Part shown: positions 17,258 to 26,894 of the stretch, in pieces
How positions within the stretch are numbered: position 1 is the stretch's first letter
Layout of the letters: every line of letters starts with the position of its first letter
Source: Paenibacillus alkalitolerans
GTDB taxonomy: Bacteria; Bacillota; Bacilli; Paenibacillales; YIM-B00363
DNA: 64,000 nucleotides
Assembly: GCF_016482785.1 (NCBI RefSeq)
Contig: NZ_JAEMXM010000005.1
Location: 124,001 to 188,000, forward strand
Direction: 5' to 3'
Program-made: the position numbers and the translations under genes
Notes under the pieces: model-generated
Seen by the model: only the letters and a program-made list of their open reading frames with translations
What the model was told of the DNA's origin: nothing
Database searches by the model: none

Positions 17258-18877
17258 ATGAAAAATAGAACAATAGTCGGCATCGCTCTGACTATTCCGT
17301 TGGCTTTAGGCACGATTTTTGGCTGCAGCAGCTCCGGCGCCGGCGAGTCCGGCAGCGGTTCCGCGAGCTCCGCCGATTCGAAAGCTTCCGAAAGCGGTAG
17401 CTCCGGACCCGTTGAACTGTCTTTCTTCATGAACACGAATATGGAAGCCAAGGCCGTTAAAGGTTTCGAGGAAATCGAAGGATTCAAAGAAATACAGAAA
17501 CGCACGAACACCAAGATTAATTTCCAGCTGCCGGGGGACGGATCGCAATTCAACATTATGATGGCGTCCGGCACGTATCCTGACATAATGTTTGTACCTA
17601 GAAATTATCCCGGCGGCATCGAGAAGCTTGTCCAAGACGGAGTCGCGATTAAATTGAACGACTTGATCGAAGAGCATGCCCCGAACTATAAAAAAATATT
17701 GGAAGAGCATCCCGAAATAAAGAAGCAAATTATGATGGACGACGGAACGATCGCGAAGTTTCCTCAGATCGACATTGACATGCATCGTATCGCATACTCA
17801 GGTCACATCATTCGGGAGGACTGGTTGAACAAATTAAACCTCCAGCCCCCGAGCACGATAGATGAATGGTATTCGGTATTGAAAGCGTTTAAAGAGAACG
17901 ATTTGAACGGAAACGGTGCCGCCGATGAAATCCCGCTTGGCGAACGCGGCGATTCCTTGAGCTCGATCAGCTCCTTCGCTCCAAGTTACGGAATATTGGC
18001 GAACACGTTTCACATTAATCCGGAAACAGGCAAAGTAACTTACGGACCGTACGAGCCTGCCTTCAAAGATTATGTCACGACGATGAACCGCTGGTATAAA
18101 GAAGGATTGATTGACAGCGAATTCGCCGCACTCGACAAGAAGGCATTCGAAGCGAAGTTCGCAAACAATACGATCGGCGCTTATGCCGCCGTGATTTCCG
18201 GAATTAACAACTTTAAAGATTTAATGCAGGAACAAATTCCGGACTTCAAGCTGATCGGTCTCAGCCCGCCGGTCGGCCCTGCGGGAAAATCGTACAGCGG
18301 GCATACGCAAATGGTGCAAAACGTGCCGCTGGACGGTGCCGTTATCAGTTCGCAAGCGAAGGACCCGGTGGCCGCGATCAAACTGCTGGACTTCATGATC
18401 GGCCCGGAAGGCAGCGATTTGCAAAACTGGGGAATAGAAGGCAAGAGCTATGTGGTGGAGAACGGCAAGAAGAAATATACAGACGAAGTGTTCAACCACC
18501 CGGACTTCAAACCGTCGGACGCGGTGAAGAAATATGCGCTTCCGACGTCGGGCATGGTGAAAGTGATGAGCTTTGACGCGTGGGCCGCATTCGAGTTGAA
18601 ATATCCGGAAGCGGCGGAGGCGAACAAACGCTGGTTCGAAGCGGACCGCTCGCTGCTGCTCCCGGCGCTTACGTTCACCGGCGAAGAAAGCCAGACGTTG
18701 GGAAGCATCATGAGCGAGGTTGAAACGTACTCGAAAGAAATGTGGGTCAAGTTTATCATGGGGAACGAACCTATCGAAAACTATGAACATTTTAAAGATA
18801 CGTTGAAGAAGATGAGAATTGAAGAGGCGATTGAAATTTATCAAGCCGCTTACGAACGGTTCCAAAATCGTAAATAA
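17258..18877 (+). CDS. Sugar-binding lipoprotein, LplA/YtcQ type (second importer)
   Basis: A 539-residue extracellular solute-binding protein. The N-terminus is a lipoprotein signal with lipobox IFGC (Cys about residue 23) followed by a Ser/Gly/Glu-rich linker to residue about 50. The core carries the family's ENDLNGNGAADEIPLG calcium-loop-like segment near 210-225 (DxNGNG pattern), also present in the first importer's protein as DPNGNGKADEIP. AGGGAGG precedes ATG 17258. Full length and unbroken, it shows what the frameshifted first-importer protein should look like. The sugar bound is unknown; the GH43 arabinanase downstream suggests arabino-oligosaccharides (inference). Confidence 0.93.
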   Translation: MKNRTIVGIALTIPLALGTIFGCSSSGAGESGSGSASSADSKASESGSSGPVELSFFMNTNMEAKAVKGFEEIEGFKEIQKRTNTKINFQLPGDGSQFNIMMASGTYPDIMFVPRNYPGGIEKLVQDGVAIKLNDLIEEHAPNYKKILEEHPEIKKQIMMDDGTIAKFPQIDIDMHRIAYSGHIIREDWLNKLNLQPPSTIDEWYSVLKAFKENDLNGNGAADEIPLGERGDSLSSISSFAPSYGILANTFHINPETGKVTYGPYEPAFKDYVTTMNRWYKEGLIDSEFAALDKKAFEAKFANNTIGAYAAVISGINNFKDLMQEQIPDFKLIGLSPPVGPAGKSYSGHTQMVQNVPLDGAVISSQAKDPVAAIKLLDFMIGPEGSDLQNWGIEGKSYVVENGKKKYTDEVFNHPDFKPSDAVKKYALPTSGMVKVMSFDAWAAFELKYPEAAEANKRWFEADRSLLLPALTFTGEESQTLGSIMSEVETYSKEMWVKFIMGNEPIENYEHFKDTLKKMRIEEAIEIYQAAYERFQNRK

Positions 18878-18967
18878 CGCGTTCGGGTTGGGCACGGTTG
18901 TGTCCGACCCGAAGTCCGTTTCGGAATGTGCGCAGAAGTCCAGATGCTTTCCGGGAGGTGGAGTCCG

Positions 18968-21238
18968 ATGGCACGGCCAAAAGGGAGCCGAATTTTCTTC
19001 AAATATTTGATATCCTATATAACCATTCTTCTATTGCCGATCTCGATTATGTCTTTTGTCGTATATCACTTCTTTGTCGGAAAGCTTCAGGAAGAAGTCA
19101 TTGCCGGCAACTTGAACATTCTGGATAAAGTCAGATATGTGATGGACGATCAGCTCAAGAGGGTGGAAGATACAACGTATCAAATAATGTTGAAGGAAAA
19201 CCATCTGTCCCAGTACCGCGCTTCGGACGATCCCGGTTATAAAGCGTGGGGGATCGTAAATGAGCTGAAACGTTACTACACGGTCAATCCGTTCATCGAT
19301 GAAATATGGTTGTATTACCGCGGCGAGTCTTCGGTTTATACCAGCAACAGCGTATATTCTCTCTCCATGCTATCGAAACAGATTTATCAATTCGATAATT
19401 GGACGCAGGATGAGATCGTTAACGACCTCAATACGCTGGAGGCGCCGATCGTGCGGTCCCCTTCCAAAAATGTATTGAACCATAAACGGCTGGTGCCGAT
19501 ATTAATTCCGATTCTTCCGCATAAAGACAAGCCGTACGCGACGCTTGTGTATTTGATAAGGGAAAGCTCCATTCAGAAAGTATTGTCCAGTCATGTGCAT
19601 ACGGGCGGTTCGACTTGGGTTCTGGATCAAAATGACCGCATCGTTACCGGAGTAGGAGGAAACGCCGGCGACCAACAGGAGGTTATATCTTCCCTTGTCG
19701 CCGAACATCGGTTCGATACTTATCGCAAGGTCTTCTTCGGGGAAGAAGAGCATTATTTGTTTATGGTCCAGTCGGAACAGACCGGTTGGAAATTCGTTAC
19801 GCTGCTTCCCGTTCGTCTCGTGCTGGACAAAGTACGGCAGGCGCAGCAAATATTTCAGTACGGAATTACCTTTGTCTTATTATCGGGCGGGCTGTTCATC
19901 TTCTTTAGCATGCGTTGGAACTACCGGCCGATTCACCAGTTGAAGCTGGAAACGGAACGAATTCTGCCTTCCGAAGCGAAGTCCATGAACGAGCTGGAGA
20001 CGGTCCGTTACGCATTAAACTCTTTAGCCCGGCAAAACCGGGAGCTCAATGAGCGAATGAAAGCCCATGCGGATGCCGCGAAGAAGCAGTGGCTGCTTTC
20101 TCTGTTAAAGGGGGACCTCGCCTCCGCCGAAGAGTTGAAGGACAGCGGGGAACAAGCCGATTTTCCGGATGAGGGTTCCTTGTTCCGGGTCGCCGTCGTC
20201 GAATTTCCGGGGGAGAAGGGTGAGTGGCGTATGACGGCGCAGGCGATCGAACGGCTGCTGCCCGACGAAATGCTGGGATACGGTATCCAGCATATCGATA
20301 TCAACCGGTATATTTTACTTATGATTTTGGACAATCGTTCCGATCGGAATTTCATTGCGGGCATGGACCGTTTCCGGGAAGCATTGCGCGATGCGATTAC
20401 CGGACCGGTTACGATCGGCGTCGGATCATGCTCCGGCATCTCCGACATTCCCCGTTCTTACCTGGAAGCCATTACGGCGATCGATTACCGGTTCATCCAA
20501 GGGAACGACCGTACGATTTATTTCGAGGAGATCCCGCAAAATAAGATGGAGCATGAAGTGTATCCGTACCAGGAGTTGGAGCAGTTAAGGAACTCGATTC
20601 GATCCGGGAAAGCCTCAAGCGTGGAAACCGGCATTAACGCTATAGTGACGGCGATCCGGACGAAACAGCCTCCTCTGATCGTGGTGAGGGCGCTTTGCTT
20701 CGAGATCATTCGAACAGTCAATGAGGCAAGGGGAGAGTTGGGATTGAATGAAGGAGAGGGATCCGGATATCCGGATATATTCTCTTTGGAGCGGTTTGAA
20801 ACGATGGACGCCTTCGAGCAGCTGATTAGAACGATATGCCTCGACTTATGCGAGTCGCTAAAAGCGGCATCAGGCCCGGACGCGGAAATCCCGCGCTCGT
20901 TGGAGAACATAATCCAACATATTGAGGCGAACTATCGCAGCTGCGATTTTTCCTTTCAAAACATGGCCCGAGAGTTTGGAATGGCGCTTCCGAATATGAG
21001 CTCTTATTTTAAAGAACGGACCGGTTATACGCTTCTGGAATATACCACGAACCTTCGGATGGAAACGGCGAAACGGTTGCTGCTGACCGAAGATATAACG
21101 TTACAAAAGATTGCGGAGGAAGTGGGATATTACAATGTTTCCAGCTTTATTCGGCGGTTCAAGCAAGTTACGGGCGTGACGCCGAAGGAATACCGCACGC
21201 GGCGGCAAGCCGGGTTGAACACGCAAGCGGGCGGTTGA
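18968..21238 (+). CDS. Membrane-anchored AraC-family regulator
   Basis: A 756-residue one-piece sensor and regulator. ATG 18968 is preferred over ATG 18926 because GGGAGGTGG (18953-18961) stands just before it and a positively charged, then hydrophobic, N-terminus follows. A membrane segment near residues 10-33, an extracellular sensor region of about 260 residues (Cache-like by context), a second membrane segment near 300-322, a long cytoplasmic linker, and a C-terminal AraC double helix-turn-helix (about 650-745, with RMETAKRLLLTEDITLQKIA and GVTPKEYRTRR) can be seen. There is no histidine-kinase core, so the signal passes through one polypeptide to DNA. It follows the binding-protein gene by 90 bp and probably activates its importer operon and perhaps the arabinanase. 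Confidence 0.9.
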   Translation: MARPKGSRIFFKYLISYITILLLPISIMSFVVYHFFVGKLQEEVIAGNLNILDKVRYVMDDQLKRVEDTTYQIMLKENHLSQYRASDDPGYKAWGIVNELKRYYTVNPFIDEIWLYYRGESSVYTSNSVYSLSMLSKQIYQFDNWTQDEIVNDLNTLEAPIVRSPSKNVLNHKRLVPILIPILPHKDKPYATLVYLIRESSIQKVLSSHVHTGGSTWVLDQNDRIVTGVGGNAGDQQEVISSLVAEHRFDTYRKVFFGEEEHYLFMVQSEQTGWKFVTLLPVRLVLDKVRQAQQIFQYGITFVLLSGGLFIFFSMRWNYRPIHQLKLETERILPSEAKSMNELETVRYALNSLARQNRELNERMKAHADAAKKQWLLSLLKGDLASAEELKDSGEQADFPDEGSLFRVAVVEFPGEKGEWRMTAQAIERLLPDEMLGYGIQHIDINRYILLMILDNRSDRNFIAGMDRFREALRDAITGPVTIGVGSCSGISDIPRSYLEAITAIDYRFIQGNDRTIYFEEIPQNKMEHEVYPYQELEQLRNSIRSGKASSVETGINAIVTAIRTKQPPLIVVRALCFEIIRTVNEARGELGLNEGEGSGYPDIFSLERFETMDAFEQLIRTICLDLCESLKAASGPDAEIPRSLENIIQHIEANYRSCDFSFQNMAREFGMALPNMSSYFKERTGYTLLEYTTNLRMETAKRLLLTEDITLQKIAEEVGYYNVSSFIRRFKQVTGVTPKEYRTRRQAGLNTQAGG

Positions 21239-21251
21239 CGGAATTATTGAG

Positions 21252-21286
21252 AACGGAGCCATGCGAATGTGCAGGTTCCGTTTTTT
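21252..21286 (+). terminator. Terminator after the membrane AraC gene
   Basis: AACGGAGCC (21252-21260) pairs with GGTTCCGTT (21274-21282, one G-U) and runs into six T's. It lies 13 bases after the stop codon. Confidence 0.85.
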
Positions 21287-21330
21287 CGTTCAAAGCTCTT
21301 GAGGATTTCTGAAATTTATTATATTATAAA

Positions 21331-21407
21331 TTTATCGATAAACTAATTAATAATTATATTAATCAGTTTATCGGTTGTAAGTAATTATGAATACAAAGGG
21401 GGGGGGG
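21331..21407 (+). promoter_or_regulatory. Palindromes and G10 tract upstream of the arabinanase
   Basis: The perfect 12-bp palindrome TTTATCGATAAA (21331-21342) and a larger inverted repeat CGATAAACT (21336-21344) / AGTTTATCG (21365-21373) lie in very AT-rich DNA, followed by ten consecutive G's (21398-21407). These lie 80-157 bp before the GH43 start codon and are candidate operator or promoter elements. No convincing -35/-10 pair was identified. Confidence 0.45.
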
Positions 21408-21487
21408 CGAGGGAACGGGTCATTTTATAGTTCGTTGATTTGGATGCGCTTTCAATTGAACTTTGTAAAATGAGAGGAGTACATAGG

Positions 21488-24031
21488 ATGGGTAAATCGC
21501 AGAGGTTAATTGTTATTATGTTAATATTTTTGTTAACTATGCCGGTTAATGTAAGCGGCAATTCGGAGAGCTCGCAGAGCCCGCCAAGCGAAAACAGCAA
21601 CAAGCCGCACCTTGACTACCAAGGAGAAGCGCCAATGTTCCAAAATGTTTCCGTTCACGACCCTTCGATCGTTAAAGACGGCGATACCTATTACGTGTTC
21701 GGTTCGCATATCGAAGCCGCCAAATCGACGGATTTAATGAGCTGGACGAAATTCACCAACGCCTACACGACGCCCGGCAATGTCATCTACGGAGATTTAT
21801 CGAAAAATTTGGCCGGTTCATTCGCTTGGGCAGGAGAGAACGATTCCGACAGCAAGGGCGGATTTGCCGTATGGGCTCCCGATGTTTTCTGGAATAAAGA
21901 TTACATTAACGAGGATGGCACCAAGGGTGCGTATATGATTTACTACAGCGCATCTTCCACGTACATCCGCTCCGCGATCGGTTTCGCGGTGTCGCAAAAC
22001 ATCGAAGGCCCGTATACGTATGCAGACACCGTCGTATATTCCGGCTTCACCAGAGATACCGCTTATGACAACAATAGCGTTATAGATAAGAAATGGACGA
22101 ATACGAATATTCAAAAGCTGATCGATAACGGCGGGTTGACTGGACCAAACTCCAACTGGTTCAACAGCAACGGCTCATACAACAACCAGACGTTCCCGAA
22201 CGCCATCGATGCCAATCTGTTCTACGACAAGGACGGAAAGCTGTGGATGACATACGGTTCTTGGTCCGGCGGTATTTTCATTCTGGAAATCGATAAAATG
22301 ACCGGCAAACCGATATATCCGGGCATGGACGGAACGACGGCTGACGGCAGACTGATCGACCGCTATTTCGGGACGAAAATTTCAGGCGGATTCTACAAAT
22401 CGGGCGAAGGTCCGTATGTCATCTATGATAAAACGACAGGCTACTATTACTTATTTGTAACGTACGGGTGGTTGGGCGCCGACGGCGGCTACAATATGAG
22501 GGTGTTCCGTTCGACGAACCCGGACGGTCCTTATCTGGACGCAATGGATCAGAACGCCGTCCTGCCCGGTAATGTCGATCATTCTCCATACGGCAACAAA
22601 CTGATGGGCAATTTCCTGTTTGATAGAAAAGTAGGGGACCCGGGCACCGGAATCGGCTACGGTTATTTATCTCCCGGACATAATTCGGCGTTTATCGAAC
22701 CGGAAACGGGCCGGCGGTTCTTGGTGTTCCACACGCGCTTCCCGCAAACCGGCGAATTTCACGAGGTTCGTGTTCACCAGATGTTTATGAACAGCGAAGG
22801 CTGGCCGGTCGTCGCGCCATACCGTTATGCCGGAGAAACGCTGGAAAAAGTGAATAGAGTAGATTTGGTCGGTTTATACAAATTTATTAACCATGGAAAA
22901 GATACTTCGGCAAATATCCATAAATCCGTATTCATCCGTTTGGAACAGGACGGAATCATTTCGGGCGGTGTGAACGGCACATGGGAAAAGGCCGGCCATA
23001 ACCAAGCGTTACTCACGGTGGATGGAGTTACTTATAACGGAGTGTTTTTGCGTCAATGGGATCCGGTGTCGGAGCGCTACGTGTTGACTTTCACGGCGGT
23101 GTCGAAGGACGGAGTGTCCGTTTGGGGAAGTAAGCAGCTTGATAAACCGGATGCGGAAATCGTGGCTGACATTGTAAACGATTTGGATCTCGGCGACACG
23201 GACAACGTCATTGCCAATTTGACGCTCCCGACCGAAGGTGCGCAGCAAGCGGTCATTACATGGACGACTTCGGATCCGAACGTTGTGACGGAGACGGGAG
23301 TAATCAGCAGGCCGGCGGCCGGTTCCGAGAAGGTGACAGCCGTTCTTACCGCGACAATAACAAAAGGCGATGCGACGGCGACAAAAAGCTTTACCATTAC
23401 CGTGCTGCCATACAAGAACGCCGGATTGACGGCTCATTACGCATTTGAAGATAACCTAAATGACACTGCCGGCAATTTTGGTACAGGTACCGTAACCGGC
23501 GATCGAATTAACAATGAAGGCGGCACAATTACGTATTCGGACGGCAAGAGCGGCAAAGCCGCAGCGTTCGACGGAGCATCCGGCGTACGCTTGCCGAACG
23601 GTCTTATTACAAGCAACTCGTATTCCGTGTCGCTGTGGGTAAAGCCCGAACAATTAACGATGTTTACGACGACTTTCTTTGGGGCTAGAGACAGCAACAA
23701 CTGGGTAAGCCTCGTGCCGTCGGGGCCGGTAGGCGGGCAGACGATGGTTTGGTCGGGAAGCGCTTGGTACGATGCGGTTACGGGCATGACCATCAAGACC
23801 GGCGAATGGACACACTTGGCTTTCTCCGTCGATAACGGTACGATCATTGTTTATGTTAACGGAGAGCAAAAGTTTACAGGAACCAATTTCCCGAATGTTT
23901 TCACTACGGTTGATTCCAACTTTAGCTTAGCGGTTAACTGGTGGGATACGCCATTCAAAGGTTTAATCGACGAGCTGCGCGTTTACGAAGGAGCGCTGAC
24001 TCCTGCGCAAGTGGCGGAATTGGCACAGTAG
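21488..24031 (+). CDS. Secreted GH43 endo-arabinanase with GH43_C, aBig and LamG modules
   Basis: An 847-residue exported enzyme. ATG 21488 is chosen because GAGAGGAG (21472-21479) precedes it and a signal peptide (about residues 1-27) follows. The catalytic five-bladed propeller spans about 35-450, with Asp58 (VHDPSIV), Asp241 (AIDANLF) and Glu307 (GEGPYV) in the places of the GH43 triad, and the WAPDVFW segment of endo-1,5-alpha-L-arabinanases. A GH43_C beta-barrel (about 455-560), an atrophied bacterial Ig domain (about 560-645) and a LamG-type domain (about 655-845) follow. It would cut the alpha-1,5-arabinan side chains of pectin outside the cell. It lies behind the second importer and its regulator, whose likely substrate it could release. 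Confidence 0.92.
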   Translation: MGKSQRLIVIMLIFLLTMPVNVSGNSESSQSPPSENSNKPHLDYQGEAPMFQNVSVHDPSIVKDGDTYYVFGSHIEAAKSTDLMSWTKFTNAYTTPGNVIYGDLSKNLAGSFAWAGENDSDSKGGFAVWAPDVFWNKDYINEDGTKGAYMIYYSASSTYIRSAIGFAVSQNIEGPYTYADTVVYSGFTRDTAYDNNSVIDKKWTNTNIQKLIDNGGLTGPNSNWFNSNGSYNNQTFPNAIDANLFYDKDGKLWMTYGSWSGGIFILEIDKMTGKPIYPGMDGTTADGRLIDRYFGTKISGGFYKSGEGPYVIYDKTTGYYYLFVTYGWLGADGGYNMRVFRSTNPDGPYLDAMDQNAVLPGNVDHSPYGNKLMGNFLFDRKVGDPGTGIGYGYLSPGHNSAFIEPETGRRFLVFHTRFPQTGEFHEVRVHQMFMNSEGWPVVAPYRYAGETLEKVNRVDLVGLYKFINHGKDTSANIHKSVFIRLEQDGIISGGVNGTWEKAGHNQALLTVDGVTYNGVFLRQWDPVSERYVLTFTAVSKDGVSVWGSKQLDKPDAEIVADIVNDLDLGDTDNVIANLTLPTEGAQQAVITWTTSDPNVVTETGVISRPAAGSEKVTAVLTATITKGDATATKSFTITVLPYKNAGLTAHYAFEDNLNDTAGNFGTGTVTGDRINNEGGTITYSDGKSGKAAAFDGASGVRLPNGLITSNSYSVSLWVKPEQLTMFTTTFFGARDSNNWVSLVPSGPVGGQTMVWSGSAWYDAVTGMTIKTGEWTHLAFSVDNGTIIVYVNGEQKFTGTNFPNVFTTVDSNFSLAVNWWDTPFKGLIDELRVYEGALTPAQVAELAQ

Positions 24032-24059
24032 ACCGGGTATTTCCCGGCAGCGCGCCATG

Positions 24060-24101
24060 AAAGAACAGATCGTACGGTCGATCCGTACGATCTGTTCTTT
24101 T
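24060..24101. terminator. Terminator between arabinanase and Nudix relic
   Basis: A perfect 18-bp stem (24060-24077 with 24083-24100) and a five-base loop, with A's on one side and T's on the other, serves both convergent directions. Confidence 0.92.
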
Positions 24102-24107
24102 AATAAC

Positions 24108-24444
24108 TCATTTAGATTTTAAATATTTTGCAAGGTAAATCGTATTTGCAGGATTTAAATTTGGAAGATCGCCCACATCAAAATAACGTACCTCATGTGA
24201 CTCGGTTGAATCGCTCACCAATTCTCCACTGTAATCATTGCAAAGATACATTGCTGTTTCTGAATAAAGTTCATCTCCATTTATAAGTTTTATGTAAAGT
24301 TCTGGACCAGAAAGTAGCTCCAACATGGTTAAACGGTTTATGATTAACCCAGTTTCCTCGTATACTTCCCTATAATACTGCACCAACTAAAATTAAACAT
24401 CTTGTTCCAACTAATGAACGTAATTCTCGAATATACTCGCTCAT
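24108..24444 (-). pseudogene. Nudix hydrolase pseudogene with internal deletion
   Basis: Read on the minus strand, an ATG at 24444 with AGGGGATGA upstream begins MSEYIRELRSLVGTR, which matches the start of short Nudix hydrolases, but stops after 24 codons. In a different frame the sequence resumes with REVYEETGL, the second half of the Nudix box, and runs to a normal-looking C-terminus at 24108. The stretch in between (strands plus the GX5EX7 half of the box, about 40 residues) is missing and the frame changes, so metal binding and activity must be lost. The IS4-type relic lies just upstream, in its promoter region. Confidence 0.8.
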
Positions 24445-24505
24445 ACAGTCATCCCCTAAACGGAGCGGGGCGCCTGACGGCGTTAAGCTATCGTACCCGT
24501 AATTA

Positions 24506-25002
24506 ACTTGACTCTTGCAAAAATACTGTCGAGCGATTGATGTAACTTATTGCAATTTTGTCGTATGCCAAATGAAAAGAGGTGCACGGATACAAGCTTG
24601 GATGACGTGACCATCCTCCGCTTCTATGGCGTGCGCTGGCGTATCGAAACGGGATACCGGTACTTCAAAGAGTTGTTGGGCTTTGACCATTATCAACTGT
24701 GGTCGTTTCATGCCATCGAGCGGTTCTGGGTCATCCAGTTTCTAACCCAAAACTTTCTGGAACTGTAGCGGGTCGAATGGTCAACACCGACGCCCCGCTG
24801 ACGCTTGGCGATGTAGTAAGGCGAATTCGGCAGGAGCATTTCGGACAACTGATCGTCTACGTTTATGAACAAGCTCTGGCGAAAACACCGCTTTTCGACA
24901 TCTTAGAGCGATTAAAGATCACAGCTTAACTGTATTAACCAAATTTCACGCTACCCGTCTGCCTTTTTTCGCTATGCAAACTGATTTTTGCAAGAGTCAA
25001 GT
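24506..25002 (+). mobile_element. MITE-like IS4-family relic with perfect 19-bp inverted repeats
   Basis: ACTTGACTCTTGCAAAAAT at 24506-24524 is exactly inverted at 24984-25002, defining a 497-bp element. Inside, 24550-24768 encodes the end of an IS4-type transposase with the YREK signature (Y-2-R-3-E-6-K in FYGVRWRIETGYRYFK). The frame breaks near 24768 and the C-terminus continues in another frame to 24929 (DILERLKITA). The two catalytic Asp regions are deleted, so the element could move only with help from a full-length relative. No clear target duplication was found in the flanks. Confidence 0.88.
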
Positions 25003-25073
25003 ATTTTAGTTGAAACAAGGCCGCGACATAAGAGATGATGTACTTGAAGCTGATCATTTGGAGGACTTAAATT

Positions 25074-26894
25074 ATGTTGAGGGTCGCAATGGGAACATTA
25101 TATAAAAATTCGTTCCGAATAAAACTGCTTTTCTCGTATTGGCTGATTATCTTGATTCCAATGTTGTCGGCGTTCCTCATTTTCGGATTGAATTTATATA
25201 ACCAGACCAAAAGCAGTTACGAGACCATATTGAACCAATACAGCGACAGAGCAAATATTAGTCTCGATGATTTTATTTCAAACGTAACGCGAAATACATT
25301 CTTTTATATCACAAACAGCAGCTTGACGAAAATCATCGAAAAACCGTACGTTCAGAACGCCATGGAATTTTACGAAGATAACATCATGATGCAAAGAGCG
25401 ATGGATCAAATCGTTTTAATGAACGGCAACATAACAGGCGTAACGATCTCGGCCTTTAACGGAAAGGTCTACAGCAGTGCGGGCGCCAATCCCTCGTATA
25501 TGAACCGTTTATTGCAAACCGTATCGAAATCGGAACTTTACAAGGGAAAAGCACTGGTGACCGCCCCGTACACAGGAAGCAATAACTACAACAAACAGGT
25601 ATCGATCATCCGCTATTTATTTGACCTCGATACAAACAAGCAAAGCAAGGAAGGATATGTAAAGATAGACGTAAAATTTCAAACGATTGAAACCATGTTG
25701 GGCGGCATTTCAGATTCAAATATGGACATTGGAACGATTGTTGTAGCGGATCGGGATGTTATTTATCTTTCGGAAAATCAAACGGTGGAACGTCAAGATG
25801 TACTGAACGTTTTGCCGCGGCTGGCGGAAGCGGGCGATCGGGGCAACAAAGCGGTTCACATGAAAATCAAAAACGAACACTTTCTCCTGTCCGTCAAGAA
25901 AATGAAATCGACCGATTGGCTCATGGTGCATTTTATTCCGGAAAATATTATCAAAGCGGCATTTCAAAGAAGTATTATGAATTATGCGCTGACCAGTATC
26001 CTATCGCTATTCTTTGCTTTTATTCTTGCCGTGATGTTGTCCAGATACTTTTTCAAGCCGATTCACCGGGTTCGAAAAGCGATGAAGTTGGTCGATTCGG
26101 GCACGCTGGAGCCTATCGCGGACGATGACAACAGACAGGATGAACTCGGGCAATTGGTGCAAAGTTATAATGCGATGATTCGTCGATTGCGTACGAGCAG
26201 GGAAACGGAGATGAAAGCGGTTCGTCTGCAAAAAAAGGCGGAGTTGACGATGCTTCAATCCCAAATCAATCCGCATTTCTTATATAACACCCTAAACGTG
26301 ATTCACTCGATTTCCGAGCTTCACCGAATCGGGGAAATTTCCATCATGGCGAAAAGTCTTGCAAGCCTGTACCGTTATAACCTGAAAAGCAAGGATATCG
26401 TCACGATCGGCAGTGAATTGGAACAGATCAAAAATTATATCAACATTCAAAAAATCCGCTTCGTCGACAAGGTGGAGGTCATTTATGACATTGAGGAAGA
26501 CGTCCTGCAGTACCGGATATTAAAATTCCTCATCCAGCCGATTGTTGAAAATTCGTTTTATCACGGACTGGAAAGGAAAGAAGGGAAAGGAAGGATAACG
26601 ATATCCGCCGCGAAAGCCGGACATTCGATCCTCATTCGTGTCGCAGACGACGGGGCGGGGATGAGCGAACAAAAAGCAAGGGAGTTGATCGCTTCGCTCG
26701 AGGACTGGGAATCGGGGAACGAAGAGGAATCGAAAACGAATTTCGGACTTCGCAATGTAAGCGCGAGAATCAGGCATTTTTATGGAAATGACTGCTGGCT
26801 AAGAGTTCATAGTAAGCTGAAAGAAGGAACTCGCGTGGAAATCAAAATTCCGGCCGAAACGGAGATGACCGAACATGAATATCGTGATCGCTGA
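25074..26894 (+). CDS. Sensor histidine kinase, YesM type
   Basis: A 606-residue membrane kinase. It has a membrane segment at about 14-37, an extracellular sensor domain (about 40-300), a second membrane segment (about 303-325), a HAMP-like linker (about 325-380), and the YesM-type phospho-acceptor block QINPHFLYNTL with His401, followed by an HATPase domain with N-box (PIVENSFYHGLE) and G-box (DDGAGM). GGAGG precedes ATG 25074; ATG 25089 is a weaker alternative. Its stop overlaps the next gene's start by 20 bp, so kinase and regulator are coupled. It probably senses an extracellular oligosaccharide and controls the importer genes downstream. Confidence 0.93.
   Translation: MLRVAMGTLYKNSFRIKLLFSYWLIILIPMLSAFLIFGLNLYNQTKSSYETILNQYSDRANISLDDFISNVTRNTFFYITNSSLTKIIEKPYVQNAMEFYEDNIMMQRAMDQIVLMNGNITGVTISAFNGKVYSSAGANPSYMNRLLQTVSKSELYKGKALVTAPYTGSNNYNKQVSIIRYLFDLDTNKQSKEGYVKIDVKFQTIETMLGGISDSNMDIGTIVVADRDVIYLSENQTVERQDVLNVLPRLAEAGDRGNKAVHMKIKNEHFLLSVKKMKSTDWLMVHFIPENIIKAAFQRSIMNYALTSILSLFFAFILAVMLSRYFFKPIHRVRKAMKLVDSGTLEPIADDDNRQDELGQLVQSYNAMIRRLRTSRETEMKAVRLQKKAELTMLQSQINPHFLYNTLNVIHSISELHRIGEISIMAKSLASLYRYNLKSKDIVTIGSELEQIKNYINIQKIRFVDKVEVIYDIEEDVLQYRILKFLIQPIVENSFYHGLERKEGKGRITISAAKAGHSILIRVADDGAGMSEQKARELIASLEDWESGNEEESKTNFGLRNVSARIRHFYGNDCWLRVHSKLKEGTRVEIKIPAETEMTEHEYRDR

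Noticed and set aside
24550-24929. Intact transposase gene
   Set aside because: Only the C-terminal YREK part remains, with a frame break near 24768; the DD region is absent.
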